DNA of 64,000 nt from Streptomyces sp. NBC_01775 (GCF_035917675.1 NZ_CP109104.1:7502001-7566000); one strand, 5' to 3'. Shown: positions 10,385-19,359, numbered from the stretch's first letter. A program made the numbers and translations. The notes: generated by a model not told the origin, from the sequence alone.

Positions 10385-10496
10385 TGGCGCACCACCCGCC
10401 CGTCGCGGGGCCCGTCCGCGTGTGCGAGAGGATCGGGGCGTCGCGGGGCGCCGGTTCCCGCGCGGACCCCGTGAAGCACCCGCGAGGAGCGAGACC

Positions 10497-11591
10497 ATGC
10501 ACCACAACTCCCTGGACGACGGCGGCAAGGACCGGTACGGCCGGGACGCGGCCTCGGTGCGGTACGTGCCGCAGGCCGCCGAGCGTCCGCCGCACGCGGC
10601 GTACGACACGGCGCTGCTCGACCTGGACGGGGTGGTGTACGCCGGGGGAGAGGCGCTGCCGCACGCGGTGGACTCGCTGGGCGCGGCGCGCGAGAGCGGG
10701 CTGCGGCTGGCGTACGTGACCAACAACGCGGCCCGCACCCCGGACACCGTCGCCGCGCACCTGAGCGAACTGGGCGTGCCGGCGCTCCCGGACGAGGTGA
10801 TCACCTCGGCGCAGGCCGTCGCCCGGCTCATCGCGGGGCAGGTCCCCGAGGGCGCGCCCGTGCTCGCCATCGGCGCCGAGGGGCTGACGGCCGCGCTGGA
10901 GGAGCGGGGGCTGAGGGTCGTCGCCTCGGCCGACGAAGACCCGGCCGCCGTGGTGCAGGGGTACGGCGGGCCCCACATGGCCTGGGAGCGGCTGATGGAG
11001 GGGGCGCTCGCCGTGCAGCGCGGCGTGCCCTGGTTCGCCTCGAACACGGATCTGACCATTCCGAGCAACCGCGGTATCGCGCCGGGCAACGGCGCCGCCG
11101 TCGAGGTCGTCCGCATCGCCACGCGCTGGATGCGCAAGCCGCCGGAGCCGGTGGTGGCGGGTAAGCCGCTGCCGCCGATGCACCGGGAGTCCATTCTGCG
11201 GACGGGCGCACAGCGGCCGTTGGTCGTCGGCGACCGGCTGGACACCGACATCGAGGGGGCGCACGCGGGGCGCGTGGATTCGCTGCTCGTACTGACCGGG
11301 GTGACCGACGGTGCGCAGCTGCTGGCGGCACCGCCCGTGCACCGTCCCACCTATGTGGCGCGCGATCTGCGTGGGCTTCTGGAGGTGCACCCGGAGGTGA
11401 CCGGGGACGCCTCCGCCGGGTTCCGCTGCGGCGGCTGGGAGGCCGTCGCGGGGCTGGACGCGCTCGAACTCAGCGGCGACGGCGACCCGTTGGACGGCCT
11501 CCGGGCACTGTGCGGCGCGGCCTGGAGGGCGGGCGGCGAGGACGGGTGCGCCCTGGACACGGAGAAGGCGCTGGCCCGGCTGGGTTTGTGA
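10497..11591 (+). CDS. HAD superfamily hydrolase, class IIA (NagD/phosphoglycolate phosphatase-like)
   Basis: 364 residues from ATG 10497, chosen because GAGGAG precedes it by about 8 bases; an in-frame GTG at 10422 lacks this. HAD motif I is ALLDLDGVVYAGGEALP near residue 40, motif II AYVTNNAARTPDTV near 75, the class IIA cap follows, then motif III VVAGKPLPPM and motif IV VVGDRLDTDIEGAHAG near 245. Likely a cytosolic sugar- or nucleotide-phosphatase; substrate not predictable. The last 60 residues extend past the usual family end. Confidence 0.92.
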   Translation: MHHNSLDDGGKDRYGRDAASVRYVPQAAERPPHAAYDTALLDLDGVVYAGGEALPHAVDSLGAARESGLRLAYVTNNAARTPDTVAAHLSELGVPALPDEVITSAQAVARLIAGQVPEGAPVLAIGAEGLTAALEERGLRVVASADEDPAAVVQGYGGPHMAWERLMEGALAVQRGVPWFASNTDLTIPSNRGIAPGNGAAVEVVRIATRWMRKPPEPVVAGKPLPPMHRESILRTGAQRPLVVGDRLDTDIEGAHAGRVDSLLVLTGVTDGAQLLAAPPVHRPTYVARDLRGLLEVHPEVTGDASAGFRCGGWEAVAGLDALELSGDGDPLDGLRALCGAAWRAGGEDGCALDTEKALARLGL

Positions 11592-11610
11592 GACCCGGTG
11601 GGGCATGGAG

Positions 11611-11735
11611 AGCCCGCGGGGTCGGCTGAGCCCTGCGGGCCAGATGAGTCCCGGCGGGAGTCGGTTTGAGCCCCGCCGAGGTCGGTTGAGCCCGGCGGGG
11701 GTCGGTTGAGACCCCCGCCGGGGCCGGTGAAGAAG
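11611..11735. repeat. Degenerate G/C-rich direct repeats between convergent genes
   Basis: Three to four diverged copies of a roughly 24-26 bp unit (ccggcgggggtcggttgag core). The arms can also pair with gacccccgccgggg at the right end, so it may act as a Rho-independent transcription barrier between the HAD and reductase genes. Confidence 0.55.
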
Positions 11736-11748
11736 GTCCGGTGCTGTC

Positions 11749-12633
11749 TCAGCCCGCGGTGGCCAGTGCCTCCGCGACGAGCTGCTCCTCGGTGGCGCCC
11801 AGCCGCCAGTAGCCGGTGAATTTGACGGCGCGGCGGTCGAAGGCGCGCTCCTTGACCAGGTGGCGGCGCAGCGCCTTGACCGTGCCCGCCTCGCCCGCGA
11901 TCCAGGCGTAGGGCGTGCCCGGGGGAAGTTCGGCCGCGCGGACCGCTTCCACCACCGTCTCGGCGCGCGAGCCGGCGCTCTCGTCCCGGACCAGCCAGGT
12001 GATCCGCGCGTCGGCGACCGTCGGCAGGTCCTGGATGTCCTCGGCGCGCGGCACCTCGGCGAATACGCGCACGGGCATCCCGGCCGGCAGCCACTCCAGG
12101 ATGGCGCCGATGGCGGGCAGCGCGGTCTCATCGCCGTTCAGCAATACCCAGTCGGTGCCCTCCGGCGGCCGGAAGTCGACCCCGCCGTTGTCCTCGACCA
12201 CCGGGCCGAGCAGCGTCACCCGGTCCCCGGGCAGTGCGCCGAGTGCCCAGCGGGAGGCCGGGCCTATGTCGCCGTGGAGTGCGAAGTCGATGTCCAGTTC
12301 GTCGTGGCCGCCGTACTCGCTGCCGTGACGCAGGGCGCGCACGGTGTACGAGCGCATGATCGCCCGGACGCTTTCGTCCATGGCACGCCACTCGGGGAAC
12401 CAGTTGTCGCCCGCCGTGGTCGGCACGACGGGAGTGTCCTGGCCGGGCTGGGGGAGGAACAGTTTGAAGCGCTGGTCCCGTCCGCCCGAGGCGAAGGCCC
12501 CCAGCCGTTCGCCGCCGAGGGTGATCCGCTGCATGGTCGGACCCAGACGGCGGGTGCGCAGGACGCGCAGCTCGAAGAACTCGAAGGGGACGGCGGCCGG
12601 TGTCGGGGGCGCCTCGGAGACCGTGGTGCTCAT
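11749..12633 (-). CDS. Siderophore-interacting protein (FAD ferric-siderophore reductase)
   Basis: 294 residues, SIP/ViuB family. It releases iron by reducing the ferric siderophore in the cytoplasm using FAD and NAD(P)H. N-terminal ferredoxin-reductase-like barrel: LRTRRLGPTMQRITLGGERL and an FAD-binding MRSYTVRALRH near residue 95. The C-terminal SIP domain contains LLNGDETALPAIGAILEWLP near 165 and PYAWIAGEAGTVKALRRHLV near 240. It lies downstream of the binding lipoprotein on the same strand (124-base gap), so both are probably iron-repressed through the box at 13838. Confidence 0.93.
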   Translation of the reverse strand: MSTTVSEAPPTPAAVPFEFFELRVLRTRRLGPTMQRITLGGERLGAFASGGRDQRFKLFLPQPGQDTPVVPTTAGDNWFPEWRAMDESVRAIMRSYTVRALRHGSEYGGHDELDIDFALHGDIGPASRWALGALPGDRVTLLGPVVEDNGGVDFRPPEGTDWVLLNGDETALPAIGAILEWLPAGMPVRVFAEVPRAEDIQDLPTVADARITWLVRDESAGSRAETVVEAVRAAELPPGTPYAWIAGEAGTVKALRRHLVKERAFDRRAVKFTGYWRLGATEEQLVAEALATAG

Positions 12634-12757
12634 GTCTGTTCCTCCCGGATGCGTTTGCTCGGTAGGGGACGTGTCGGCATGGGACGTATCGGCGGGTGGT
12701 GTGTGCGGGGCGGGCTGGCGTGCCCTGTGCCGTGCGAGGCGGGCACGCCCGCGCGGC

Positions 12758-13783
12758 TCAGCGGACCTTCTTGGCCTTCTCGATCAGCTTGGCGAGGTCC
12801 TCGACCAGCGGCGCCGCGCCCGCGTAGGAGAAGCGGGGCTCGGCCATCCAGCCGCCGACCTGGTCGGCCTTGACGGCGGGCAGCTCGCCCCAGGAGGGCT
12901 TCGACTTGAGCGCCGGGGGCTGGAGGGACTGGGTGCGGCTGTCCAAGATGATGACGTCCGCCTTGTACTTGTCGGCGTTCTCCCAGCTCAGCTCCTCGAA
13001 GAAGCCCTGCTTGCTGAGCTTCTCGGGGACGACGAAGTCCACGCCGAGGTCCTTGAAGTACTTCAGGTCGGCGTTGGCGTTGGGGTCGGAGACGTAGAAC
13101 AGGTCGGGGGCCGCGGCAGCGGCCATGACGCGGACGCCGCCCTTGGCGGCCTTGCGCAGCCGCTCGGAGGCCTTCTCGAAGCGGGCCTTGGCCTCGGTTA
13201 CGGACTTGGCCTTCAGATCGGCGCCGAGGGACTCGGCGAGCTTCGCGAACTGCTGGATCGGCTCCAGCATCGAGACCTGGGCCGTCGTCAAGGCCACCGC
13301 GGGGGCCAGCTTGAGGATCTTCTGCTTGCTCTCGTCGGGGACGTACCAGAGCGCGTCCTTGACGTACATGTTGGTGACCAGCAGCTGGGGGCGGGCCTTG
13401 GCGTACTTCTCAAGGTCGAACTCGCCGAAGGCGTTGCCGATGATCTCCACCTTGGAGATGTCCAGGTCGCCCGCGATCACGTCCGGCTTGCCGTTCTTCT
13501 TCTTGGTCGGCCCGAAGACGCCCACGATCTTGTCGCCGACCCCGTAGTCGTGCAGCGCGGCGGCGGTGCCGGTGTAGGCGACGATGCGGTCGGGGACGGC
13601 CTTGAGGCTGACCTTCTTCTTGCGGCCGTCGGTGAAGGACCAGCCGTCGCCCTTGGAGTCGCCCGAGCCGGACCCGGAGTCCTCGCTCCCGCAGGCGGCG
13701 AGCAGCGCGCTGAGTCCTGCGGCACCACCCGCGGCCAGCAGACCACGACGGGAAAGACGGGGCATAGAGGACGAGCTGGGCAT
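12758..13783 (-). CDS. Iron-siderophore ABC transporter substrate-binding lipoprotein
   Basis: 341 residues. The N-terminus has a twin-arginine-like SRRGLL at residues 11-16, a hydrophobic stretch and a lipobox LAAC with Cys31, so it is an exported, lipid-anchored protein. The rest is a class III periplasmic-binding (FhuD/FepB-like) fold: DRIVAYTGTAAALHDYGVGD near residue 65 and DVIILDSR near 270. It binds ferric siderophore, very likely ferrioxamine given the des operon nearby (inference), and feeds the permeases encoded divergently. It resembles DesE of the S. coelicolor system in role; orthology not tested. Confidence 0.93.
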   Translation of the reverse strand: MPSSSSMPRLSRRGLLAAGGAAGLSALLAACGSEDSGSGSGDSKGDGWSFTDGRKKKVSLKAVPDRIVAYTGTAAALHDYGVGDKIVGVFGPTKKKNGKPDVIAGDLDISKVEIIGNAFGEFDLEKYAKARPQLLVTNMYVKDALWYVPDESKQKILKLAPAVALTTAQVSMLEPIQQFAKLAESLGADLKAKSVTEAKARFEKASERLRKAAKGGVRVMAAAAAPDLFYVSDPNANADLKYFKDLGVDFVVPEKLSKQGFFEELSWENADKYKADVIILDSRTQSLQPPALKSKPSWGELPAVKADQVGGWMAEPRFSYAGAAPLVEDLAKLIEKAKKVR

Positions 13784-13837
13784 TTAGTGGCCTTCTCTCA
13801 ACGCGCTGACGGGGCGACCATGGGGGTCGAAGTCGCA

Positions 13838-13854
13838 GTTAGGCTAACCTAACC
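13838..13854. promoter_or_regulatory. Iron box (DmdR/IdeR-type operator) shared by divergent uptake genes
   Basis: The sequence gttaggctaacctaacc is almost an exact match to the actinobacterial iron-box core ttaggctaacctaa. It lies about 55 bases from the lipoprotein start and 62 from the permease start, so one operator can control both directions. Confidence 0.92.
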
Positions 13855-13915
13855 AAAGTCGTTGTTGTCCAGTGGCCGGAAGCCAGCTCTTCCGGTCCCC
13901 GACCGGAGCCCGTAC

Positions 13916-14974
13916 GTGACCCTCACCAAGTCCCCCCAGGTCCGCGGAGGTTCGGCGACCGGTCAGGAACAGTCCGCACGCGCTCGGCCCCCGCTCGCAC
14001 GTGCCGCCGGCCTGATCGCCGCCCTGCTCCTGTTGCTGCTCGTCGTCTTCCTCAGCCTCGCCGTCGGCGCCCGCCAGCTCACGCTCGGCGAGGCGTGGTC
14101 GGGGCTGTTCGACAGCGGCTCGAAGGCCTACACCGTCGTCCACGAGATGCGCCTGCCGCGCACCTTCCTCGGGCTGCTCGCCGGTGTCGCCCTCGGTCTC
14201 GCGGGCGGCGTGATGCAGGCCCTCACCCGCAACCCACTGGCCGACCCGGGGCTGCTGGGCATCAACGCGGGCGCGGCAGCCGCCGTCGTCACCGCGATCT
14301 CCTTCTTCGGGATCAGCGGCTACAACGGGTACATCGGCTTCGCCTTCCTCGGCGCCGCCGCCGTCTCGGCGCTCGTCTACGCGGTGGGCGGCGGACGCGG
14401 CGCCACCCCGGCCCGGCTCGCGCTCGCCGGTACGGCGCTCAACGCGGCACTCGTCTCGTACGTGAGCGCCGTCCAGCTCCTGGACACCGCCTCGCTGGAC
14501 CGCATGCGCTTCTGGCTGGTCGGCTCCCTCGCCCGCGCCGAGAGCTCCACCGTCCTCGGCGCGCTGCCCTTCATCGCCGCCGGGGGGCTCATCGCGCTGG
14601 CGCTGGCCCGCCCGCTGAACGCGCTCGCGCTCGGTGACGACGCGGCCCGCGCCCTCGGCTCCCGGCCCACCAGGACCCGCGCCGGAGCCATCGTCGCCGT
14701 CACGCTGCTGTGCGGCGCGGCCACGGCCGCCTGCGGGCCGATCGTCTTCGTCGGGCTGATGGTCCCGCACATGGTGCGGGCGCTGACCGGGCCCGACCAG
14801 CGCTGGATGCTGCCCTACTGCGCCGTCCTGGCCCCCGCCCTGCTGCTGGGCGCCGACGTGCTCGGCCGGGTGATCGGGCGGCCCAGCGAACTCCAGGTCG
14901 GCATCGTCACGGTGGTGCTGGGCGGTCCCTTCTTCCTCTACTTCGTACGCCGGCGGAGGGTGGCACACGCGTGA
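13916..14974 (+). CDS. FecCD-family iron-siderophore ABC permease 1
   Basis: 352 residues from GTG 13916, which has GGAG about 8 bases before; an upstream start at 13862 is less likely as it sits only a few bases from the operator. BtuC/FecCD fold with roughly ten membrane helices; family signatures are RLPRTFLGLLAGVALGLAGG, NPLADPGLLGINAGAAAAVV and GPIVFVGLMVPHMVR. It pairs with the next gene as the heterodimeric channel for ferric siderophore. Stop and next start overlap (GTGA). Confidence 0.93.
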   Translation: MTLTKSPQVRGGSATGQEQSARARPPLARAAGLIAALLLLLLVVFLSLAVGARQLTLGEAWSGLFDSGSKAYTVVHEMRLPRTFLGLLAGVALGLAGGVMQALTRNPLADPGLLGINAGAAAAVVTAISFFGISGYNGYIGFAFLGAAAVSALVYAVGGGRGATPARLALAGTALNAALVSYVSAVQLLDTASLDRMRFWLVGSLARAESSTVLGALPFIAAGGLIALALARPLNALALGDDAARALGSRPTRTRAGAIVAVTLLCGAATAACGPIVFVGLMVPHMVRALTGPDQRWMLPYCAVLAPALLLGADVLGRVIGRPSELQVGIVTVVLGGPFFLYFVRRRRVAHA

Positions 14975-16002
14975 GCGTCATACGAACTGCCGGAGGTCTC
15001 TCCGTCACCTACCGCCCGCGCGCGGTGCTGGTGGGGGGCGCCTGTCTCCTGCTCGCGCTCGTCGCGGCCGTCTTCGCCATAGGCAGCGGCGAGTACCCCA
15101 TGGCGCCGGGCGAGGTGATCCGCACGCTGATCGGCCAGGGCGACCCGGCCGACGCGTTCATCGTCAACGAACTGCGGCTGCCCCGCACCGTCACCGCGCT
15201 CCTCGTCGGCGCGGCACTGGGCCTGTGCGGCGCGGTCTTCCAGGCGGTCGTCCGCAACCCGCTCGGCAGCCCCGACATGCTCGGCTTCAGCAACGGCGCC
15301 GCCACCGGGGCCCTGGTCGCCATCGTCGTCGCGGGCGGCGGCAGCGCGCTCCTGGCGGGCGGTGCCGTCATCGGCGCCCTGGTCATCAGCGGACTGATCT
15401 ACGCCCTTGCCTGGAAGCGCGGGATGCACGGCTACCGGCTGGTGCTCATCGGAGTCGGCGCCACCGCCATCCTGACCGGCGTCAACAGCTATCTGATCAC
15501 CCGCGCCCAGATCACCGAGGCGTCCCGGGCCGTGCTCTGGATGACCGGCAGCCTCGACGGGCGCGGCTGGGGCAACGTCACGCCGCTGCTGTGCGGCATG
15601 GTCGTCCTCGTGCCCCTGGTGCTGTTCGGGTGCGCGCGCGCCTTGCGGATGATGGAGATGGGCGACGACGCGGCCTACGCGCTCGGCGTACGCGTGGAGC
15701 GCACCCGGCTCGTGCTGCTGGTCGCGGGCGTGCTGCTGGTGGCGCTCTCGGCAGCCGCCGCGGGGCCTGTCGCCTTCGTGGCGCTGGCGGCGCCGCAGTT
15801 GGCGCGACGGCTGACGAAGGCGCCGGGGCCCAACCTCCTGCCCTCCCTGTGCATGGGTGCCGCGCTGCTGGTGTGCGCCGACCTGGTCGCACAACGCGCC
15901 TTCGGCGAGCACCAGTTGCCCGTCGGTGTGATCACCGGTGTGCTGGGCGGCGGCTATCTGGTGTGGCTGCTGGCCACCGAGCGCAGGGCGGGACGGATAT
16001 GA
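14971..16002 (+). CDS. FecCD-family iron-siderophore ABC permease 2
   Basis: 343 residues. GTG 14971 overlaps the previous stop and has GGAGGG about 10 bases upstream. Second FecCD permease: LRLPRTVTALLVGAALGLCG, NPLGSPDMLGFSNGAATGAL, and GPVAFVALAAPQLARRL near the C-terminus. Expected to heterodimerise with the preceding permease in the membrane. Its TGA overlaps the ATG of the ATPase gene. Confidence 0.93.
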   Translation: MSVIRTAGGLSVTYRPRAVLVGGACLLLALVAAVFAIGSGEYPMAPGEVIRTLIGQGDPADAFIVNELRLPRTVTALLVGAALGLCGAVFQAVVRNPLGSPDMLGFSNGAATGALVAIVVAGGGSALLAGGAVIGALVISGLIYALAWKRGMHGYRLVLIGVGATAILTGVNSYLITRAQITEASRAVLWMTGSLDGRGWGNVTPLLCGMVVLVPLVLFGCARALRMMEMGDDAAYALGVRVERTRLVLLVAGVLLVALSAAAAGPVAFVALAAPQLARRLTKAPGPNLLPSLCMGAALLVCADLVAQRAFGEHQLPVGVITGVLGGGYLVWLLATERRAGRI

Positions 16003-17123
16003 GCGGGTCCGGACAGCGCACCGGCGAGGCCGTGGACGGACAGCACAGCGACAGCCACCGGCACGGCCCCAGGGGCAGCGGCCACCACAGCGACACCCAC
16101 AGGCACAGGCACAACACGGAGGCGGAAGCGACGATGAACAGCGCGACGAGCGCGACGGGCGCGGCGCCCACGGACGAGGCGCCCAAGGATCCCAAGGACG
16201 AGGCGCCCCAGGGTGCGGCCCCCAAGGACGCGCTCAAGGAAGAGGCGCCCAAGGGCACGGCGCTCAAGGGCGAGGCGTCCGAGAACAAGGGCACGGCGCC
16301 GGCCGGAGCGGGGCGGAACATGACCGCCTCGGATGCCGCCTCCGCACGGCTGACCGGCCAGAGCCTCACCCTCGCCTACGATCAGCGCACCATCGCGCGC
16401 GACCTGGACGTCCGCGTGCCGGACCAGTCCTTCACCGTCGTGGTCGGCCCCAACGCCTGTGGCAAGTCCACCCTGCTGCGCGCGCTCTCCCGGATGCTCA
16501 AGCCCGCACACGGCCAGGTGCTGCTCGACGGCGCCGACATCGCCGGCATGCAGGCGAAGGCGCTCGCCCGCACCCTCGGGCTGCTGCCCCAGACCTCCAT
16601 AGCCCCCGACGGAATCACCGTCTCCGACCTGGTCGCCCGGGGCCGTTACCCGCACCAGGGCCTGCTGCGGCAGTGGTCGCGCGACGACGAGCGGGTCGTC
16701 GACGAGTCCATGGCGGCCACCGGGGTCGACGGCCTGGGTGACCGCTTCGTGGACGAGCTGTCCGGCGGCCAGCGGCAGCGCGTGTGGATCGCGATGGCCC
16801 TCGCCCAGCAGACGCAGCTGTTGCTGCTGGACGAGCCCACCACCTACCTCGACATCGCCCACCAGATCGAGATCCTCGATCTGTGCGCCCGCCTGCACGA
16901 GGAGGAGGGCCGCACCCTCGTCGCCGTACTCCACGACCTCAACCACGCGGCGCGCTACGCCACCCACCTCATCGCCATGCGCGACGGTGAGATCGTCGCC
17001 GAGGGCGTACCGGACGAGGTGGTGACCGCCGAACTGGTCGAGGACGTCTTCGGAATGCCCTGTCGCGTCATCGACGATCCGGAGACCGGCACTCCGCTGG
17101 TCGTGCCCGCCGCGAGGCGCTGA
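15999..17123 (+). CDS. Iron-siderophore ABC transporter ATP-binding protein with His-rich N-terminal extension
   Basis: 374 residues if read from ATG 15999, which overlaps the permease stop (ATGA) and so looks coupled. Walker A GPNACGKST is near residue 150, signature LSGGQRQRVWIAMALAQQ near 254, Walker B LLLLDEPTTYLDIAHQ near 274, and the H-loop VLHDLNHAARYA follows. FepC/FhuC-like ATPase that powers the two FecCD permeases. The family is normally about 260-280 residues, which corresponds to the later ATG at 16320 (267 residues); ATG 16134 is a third option. The extra 107 residues contain a His-rich stretch (residues about 15-40) and Lys/Glu/Pro repeats. Function is certain, start is not. 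Confidence 0.9.
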   Translation: MSGSGQRTGEAVDGQHSDSHRHGPRGSGHHSDTHRHRHNTEAEATMNSATSATGAAPTDEAPKDPKDEAPQGAAPKDALKEEAPKGTALKGEASENKGTAPAGAGRNMTASDAASARLTGQSLTLAYDQRTIARDLDVRVPDQSFTVVVGPNACGKSTLLRALSRMLKPAHGQVLLDGADIAGMQAKALARTLGLLPQTSIAPDGITVSDLVARGRYPHQGLLRQWSRDDERVVDESMAATGVDGLGDRFVDELSGGQRQRVWIAMALAQQTQLLLLDEPTTYLDIAHQIEILDLCARLHEEEGRTLVAVLHDLNHAARYATHLIAMRDGEIVAEGVPDEVVTAELVEDVFGMPCRVIDDPETGTPLVVPAARR

Positions 17124-17167
17124 CGTGGCCGCCCTGATCTGTCACACCGCCGATGTAGCGTCGGGGC

Positions 17168-17572
17168 ATGAGCGAGTTCGAGCAGGGGCACGGGCCCGGA
17201 CAAGACGCCGAGCAGCACGTCAGACCGCATGTCGTGGAGCAGCAGTACGCACACCCCGCGGGGCCGGAGGAGGCCCGGAACGGGCCCGGCTCTGAGGGCG
17301 AGGACGCGCGTGGGGACGAGGCGGCGGAAGCCGTGGGCCGGACACCGGAAGCCGTGGCCGAGGCGTCGGAGGGCGGGGAGGACGACGGCCCGCGCCCCCT
17401 GGGAGTCGGCGTGCGCCCGACCGGCCACGCGCCGGTCGACGCTCAGCTGAGGCGCCTGGAGGACGCCGACCACCTCGCTGTGTCCGGTCACCTGGAGGTG
17501 TACGAAGATGTCCACCGCGGTCTGCGCGAGACGTTGGCCGCGCTGGATCGCCCCCACACCCCCCGGAGCTGA
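17168..17572 (+). CDS. Small acidic protein of unknown function upstream of tlyA
   Basis: 134 residues, not recognised as a named family. Residues 1-75 are acidic and rich in Glu, Gly and Ala, probably disordered. Residues 80-134 (APVDAQLRRLEDADHLAVSG and HLEVYEDVHRGLRETLAALD) look helical. The stop is 3 bases before the tlyA start, so the genes are surely co-transcribed. The C-terminal helix and the fixed position suggest a real gene. Confidence 0.72.
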   Translation: MSEFEQGHGPGQDAEQHVRPHVVEQQYAHPAGPEEARNGPGSEGEDARGDEAAEAVGRTPEAVAEASEGGEDDGPRPLGVGVRPTGHAPVDAQLRRLEDADHLAVSGHLEVYEDVHRGLRETLAALDRPHTPRS

Positions 17573-17575
17573 CAC

Positions 17576-18382
17576 GTGGCACGACGCCGACTCGACGCGG
17601 AGCTGGTGCGCCGCAACCTCGCACGGTCGCGTGAGCACGCCGGTCAGTTGATCGCCGCGGGCCGGGTCACGGTCGGGGGCAATACGGCGGCCAAGTCCGC
17701 CACCCAGGTCGAGACCAGCGCGGCCGTCGTGGTCAAGGACGACGACGGAGACCCGGACTACGTCTCGCGCGGCGGCCACAAGCTCGCCGGAGCGCTGGCG
17801 GCCTTCGGCCCGCGAGGTCTGACGGTCACCGGCCGGCGCGCGCTGGACGCCGGGGCCTCCACCGGGGGCTTCACCGACGTCCTGCTGCGCGCGGGAGCCG
17901 GGCAGGTGGTCGCGGTGGACGTCGGCTACGGCCAGTTGGCCTGGTCGCTCCAGAGCGACCCCCGCGTCACGGTCAAGGACCGCACCAACGTACGGGAGCT
18001 GACGCTGGAGGCCATCGGGGGCGAGCCCGTCGACCTCGTGGTGGGCGATCTGTCCTTCATCCCCCTCGGCCTCGTGCTGCCCGCGCTGGTGCGCTGCGCG
18101 GCACCGGATGCCGATCTCGTGCTGATGGTGAAACCTCAGTTCGAGGTGGGCAGGGAACGGCTGGGCAGCGGCGGAGTCGTCCGCAGCCCGCAGCTGCGTG
18201 CCGAGGCCGTACGCACGGTCGCGGGCCACGCGGCCTCGCTGGGTCTGGGTGCGCTGGGTGTCACCGCGAGCCCGCTCCCCGGGCCCTCGGGAAACGTCGA
18301 ATACTTTCTGTGGCTGCGGGCCGGGGCACCCGACCTCGACCCGGCCGAAGTCGAGCGAGCGGTGGCGGAGGGGCCCAAGTGA
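17576..18382 (+). CDS. tlyA: TlyA-family rRNA 2'-O-methyltransferase
   Basis: 268 residues. S4 RNA-binding domain at residues 3-60 (RLDAELVRRNLARSREHAGQ, then AAGRVTVGG), followed by an FtsJ/RrmJ-like Rossmann methyltransferase: RALDAGASTGGFTDVLL near residue 88 (SAM site), VDVGYGQLAWSL, and DLVVGDLSFIPL near 155. In mycobacteria TlyA 2'-O-methylates 16S and 23S rRNA and determines capreomycin sensitivity. The stop overlaps an in-frame GTG of the NAD kinase gene. Confidence 0.92.
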   Translation: MARRRLDAELVRRNLARSREHAGQLIAAGRVTVGGNTAAKSATQVETSAAVVVKDDDGDPDYVSRGGHKLAGALAAFGPRGLTVTGRRALDAGASTGGFTDVLLRAGAGQVVAVDVGYGQLAWSLQSDPRVTVKDRTNVRELTLEAIGGEPVDLVVGDLSFIPLGLVLPALVRCAAPDADLVLMVKPQFEVGRERLGSGGVVRSPQLRAEAVRTVAGHAASLGLGALGVTASPLPGPSGNVEYFLWLRAGAPDLDPAEVERAVAEGPK

Positions 18383-18396
18383 CCCAGGAGAGCCGG

Positions 18397-19359
18397 ATGA
18401 CAGCGCCCGTGACGAACAGCGAGGGGAAAGCGCCCACGGGCGAGAAACGCACGGTCTTCCTCCTCGCGCACACCGGAAGACCGGCCGCCGTACGCAGCGC
18501 CGAGCTGGTCGTACAAGGCCTGCTGCGCTGCGGGATCGGCGTACGCGTGCTCGACGAGGAGGCGGTCGACCTGCCGCTGCCCGATCTGGTGGAGATCGTC
18601 CCGGCCACGGCGGAGGCGGCGGAGGGCTGCGAGCTGCTGGTCGTGCTCGGCGGCGACGGGACGCTGCTGCGCGGCGCGGAGTTCGCGCGCGCTTCGGGGG
18701 TGCCGATGCTCGGGGTCAACCTCGGCCGGGTCGGCTTCCTCGCCGAGGCCGAGCGCGACGACCTGGACAAGGTGGTGGACGGCGTCGTCTCGCGCTCGTA
18801 CGGGGTCGAGGAGCGGATGACCCTCGACATCCTCGTGCGCAGCGGGGGTACCGCGGGCAACACAGGCGCCGGCGGTCACATCGTCCACACCGACTGGGCG
18901 CTGAACGAGGCGTCCGTCGAGAAGGCGGCCCGCGAGCGGATGCTGGAGGTCGTCATCGAGGTCGACGGCCGCCCGGTCTCCAGCTTCGGCGGCGACGGGG
19001 TGGTCTGCGCGAGCCCGACCGGCTCCACCGCCTACGCCTTCTCCGCCGGCGGGCCCGTGGTGTGGCCCGAGGTGGAGGCGCTGCTGATGGTGCCGATCAG
19101 CGCCCACGCGCTGTTCGCCAAGCCGCTGGTCACCGCGCCGGACTCGGTGCTGGCCGTCGAGGTGCAGCCGCAGACGCCGCACGGGGTGCTGTGGGCCGAC
19201 GGGCGGCGCAGCGTCGAACTGCCCGCCGGGGCCCGGGTGGAGGTGCGGCGCGGCGCCGTGCCGGTACGGCTGGCGCGGCTCCACCACGCCTCCTTCACCG
19301 ACCGGCTGGTGGCGAAGTTCGCCCTGCCGGTCTCCGGCTGGCGCGGGGCACCGCTGTAG
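18397..19359 (+). CDS. nadK: NAD kinase
   Basis: 320 residues from ATG 18397, chosen for AGGAGA about 6 bases before; GTG 18379, overlapping the tlyA stop, is an alternative. Phosphorylates NAD to NADP in the cytoplasm. The GGDGT nucleotide-binding motif is at about residue 85 (LLVVLGGDGTLLRGAEFA), followed by the NxGxxGFL-type segment GVNLGRVGFLAEAE and the SPTGSTAYAFSAGGP motif near 205. Full length for the family. Confidence 0.95.
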   Translation: MTAPVTNSEGKAPTGEKRTVFLLAHTGRPAAVRSAELVVQGLLRCGIGVRVLDEEAVDLPLPDLVEIVPATAEAAEGCELLVVLGGDGTLLRGAEFARASGVPMLGVNLGRVGFLAEAERDDLDKVVDGVVSRSYGVEERMTLDILVRSGGTAGNTGAGGHIVHTDWALNEASVEKAARERMLEVVIEVDGRPVSSFGGDGVVCASPTGSTAYAFSAGGPVVWPEVEALLMVPISAHALFAKPLVTAPDSVLAVEVQPQTPHGVLWADGRRSVELPAGARVEVRRGAVPVRLARLHHASFTDRLVAKFALPVSGWRGAPL

